From Chara braunii (lineage: Eukaryota; Streptophyta; Charophyceae; Charales; Characeae): a DNA stretch of 28,316 bases. Shown here in pieces: positions 27,122-28,316 of this stretch; the stretch's first letter is position 1, and every line of letters begins with the position of its first letter. Where the stretch lies: assembly GCA_003427395.1 (NCBI GenBank), contig BFEA01000212.1, forward strand, positions 69,189-97,504, given 5' to 3'. Made by a program: the position numbers and the translations under genes. The notes beneath the pieces are model-generated. The model did no database searches. It was not told the origin of the DNA and was given only the letters and a program-made list of their open reading frames with translations.

Positions 27122-27372
27122 TGATCATATGTAGTTCAGATAGGATCTGCTTTTGGTAGTCTGGGTGCAGGGCGCCATGTACGAGGAAAGACTTGGTTTG
27201 TTGATGATAATGAAGAGACTATTTCGACGTTGTCATTCATGAGGTCCTGTGTTACTCTTATTTGGTGTGTCACGTGTCCAATTCTGCTATTGGTTCGAGG
27301 TCAAGACTATCTGCTCACTTGTGTTTGATGCTGGTTGGTTTTCAGAATTCGCTATCGCTCATTTTCCTTGCA

Positions 27373-27373
27373 C

Positions 27374-27406
<33 letters not shown>

Positions 27407-27407
27407 C
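27373..27407. repeat. (GA)n microsatellite
   Basis: About 35 bases of GA with one AAAG interruption. Confidence 0.95.
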
Positions 27408-28182
27408 ATGATTTTGGTCAGATCTGAGAAAAAAAAAAAAAAAAAAAAAGATTCTGTCAGGACCAGATCTCAAATCTGTTCTTACGCAGATCTAAATAAC
27501 TTGACAGTTTAATTTTTTGATTTTGGAATGAATATGAATAAGAAAATTTTAACTTCAAAGTTATAACTTTTGTTTCTTTCTGATTTTCGTACTCTTATCT
27601 TAAGTGACTTGGGATTGGTCTGTTGAGAACTGGTTTCAAGTGTTGTATGAACCTTTGTGAATCTCTGTGACAGTATGAACCTGTCAAGTTGTGAATAATG
27701 AAACACAGTAACCTGTGCTCAATACTGTTTATTACTATGTTTTTTTTTTTGAATTTTTTTGAATTTTTTTTTTTGTCTGAACATTTTTTTTGTCTGGGGT
27801 ACCGGTCCGGACGGTCTGGGTCCGGTCCTGTCCGGTTGTCTGGTGCCTGTCCGGATTACCAGACGTCTGGACAGGTCCAGACAAATGTCCGGGCCTCTGT
27901 CCACACATGTCCGGGTCCGGGTCCGCAGTTGCCATGCAAAAAACATCTCAAGAATTTTTTAATTTTTTTTGAAGATGAGGTTGGAGTGTGCTCGCTAAGA
28001 GGAGCCCGAATCCGCAGAGAAACTTGTGAAAGTCATGTAATGGGGCGAGGTCCGGACATTTGTCGATTTTTCATGATTTTCTCAGGATTTTCTCAAATTC
28101 CACCAATTTCGTGTTTTTTTTTTATCATGATTTTTCGATTTTTTTTTTTTTTTTTTCAGCGATTTCAAACATCAATACATTT

Positions 28183-28264
28183 GGGATTTTATTACCGAAT
28201 CCTGTTTTGAGTATGATTGCGAAAATCACGAAAATCCCGAAGTGGGATTCGGTAACGAAATCCC
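28183..28264. repeat. Inverted repeat near the window end
   Basis: GGGATTTTATTACCGAATCC (28183-28202) and GGGATTCGGTAACGAAATCC (starting 28244) are reverse complements with two or three mismatches. CGAAAATCACGAAAAT occurs between them and again at 28301-28316, so a dispersed element probably continues beyond the window. Confidence 0.6.
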
Positions 28265-28316
28265 GAACACATAGGTGAATATTACTTAAAACTATAACTA
28301 CGAAAATCACGAAAAT

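Larger units (their letters stand above)
27122..28316. other. Gene-free T-rich end of the window
   Basis: It holds an A-run at 27429-27449, a GC-rich box made of GTCCGG words at 27798-27932 (for example CCGGTCCGGACGGTCTGGG), T-runs at 27740-27790 and 28137-28156, and an inverted repeat near the end. The GC box between T-rich flanks resembles the GC boxes of the MITE families. Open frames across it are compositional. Confidence 0.45.

Overview
The window reads as repeat-rich, intron-rich eukaryotic nuclear DNA. No bacterial-style operon is present. Coding segments are short, bounded by GT-AG splice sites with pyrimidine-rich acceptors, and separated by long T-rich introns. Plant-type telomere-like motifs (TTTAGGG / CCCTAAA) recur inside repeats, there are many CT/GA microsatellites, and a U6 snRNA copy is present. 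I infer a green-lineage organism with a large genome, possibly a streptophyte alga such as a charophyte; the species cannot be fixed from sequence alone.

The main object is one long plus-strand gene, or decayed gene, spread over about 23 kb (373-23380) as at least eleven exons. In order they encode: a DUF3987-like (primase/helicase-associated) module at 373-3892; a linker exon at 5262-5421; a lysine-rich exon at 9751-9909; a long acidic low-complexity exon at 11581-12200; two exons with a conserved-looking region of unknown function at 16114-17023; a cysteine cluster resembling the CxC clusters of KDZ (Kyakuja-Dileera-Zisupton) transposases, followed by the first half of a chromodomain, at 17980-18393; the second half of the chromodomain and the start of a KDZ-like transposase core at 18831-19169; and the rest of that core at 20738-20900, 21416-21563 and 23248-23380, ending in a stop codon. 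Splice phases match exactly across 373-5421 (four exons) and across 16768-23380 (six exons), which is strong evidence for a single transcription unit. At least six in-frame stops and two frameshifts suggest this copy is decayed, or that the assembly carries errors.

The introns are full of mobile elements. The intron after the 5421 donor holds a minus-strand, 5'-truncated LINE-type retrotransposon (5479 to about 9030) with reverse-transcriptase C-terminal and zf-RVT regions and a repeated 3' UTR. A plus-strand relative ends in a poly(A) tail at 5157, so the exon at 5262-5421 sits between two oppositely oriented LINE tails. A MITE-like family with terminal CCTAGGCTACCAG inverted repeats occurs at 18449-18722, 21684-21958 and 21990-22254, with divergent relatives at about 17039 and 12674. 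A large foldback element lies at 19694-20147.

The terminal exon is embedded in a roughly 1.7-kb segmental duplication (23126-24844 and 24917-26591). Each unit carries a higher-order 31-bp minisatellite, and the second copy of the exon is frameshifted. From 26592 to the end there is GC-rich then T-rich sequence with no convincing gene, apart from a possible short minus-strand exon near 27050.

There is also clear technical contamination: an Illumina Nextera mate-pair junction adapter at 12871-12908, close to a 15-bp N gap at 12968-12982. The local sequence there should not be trusted.
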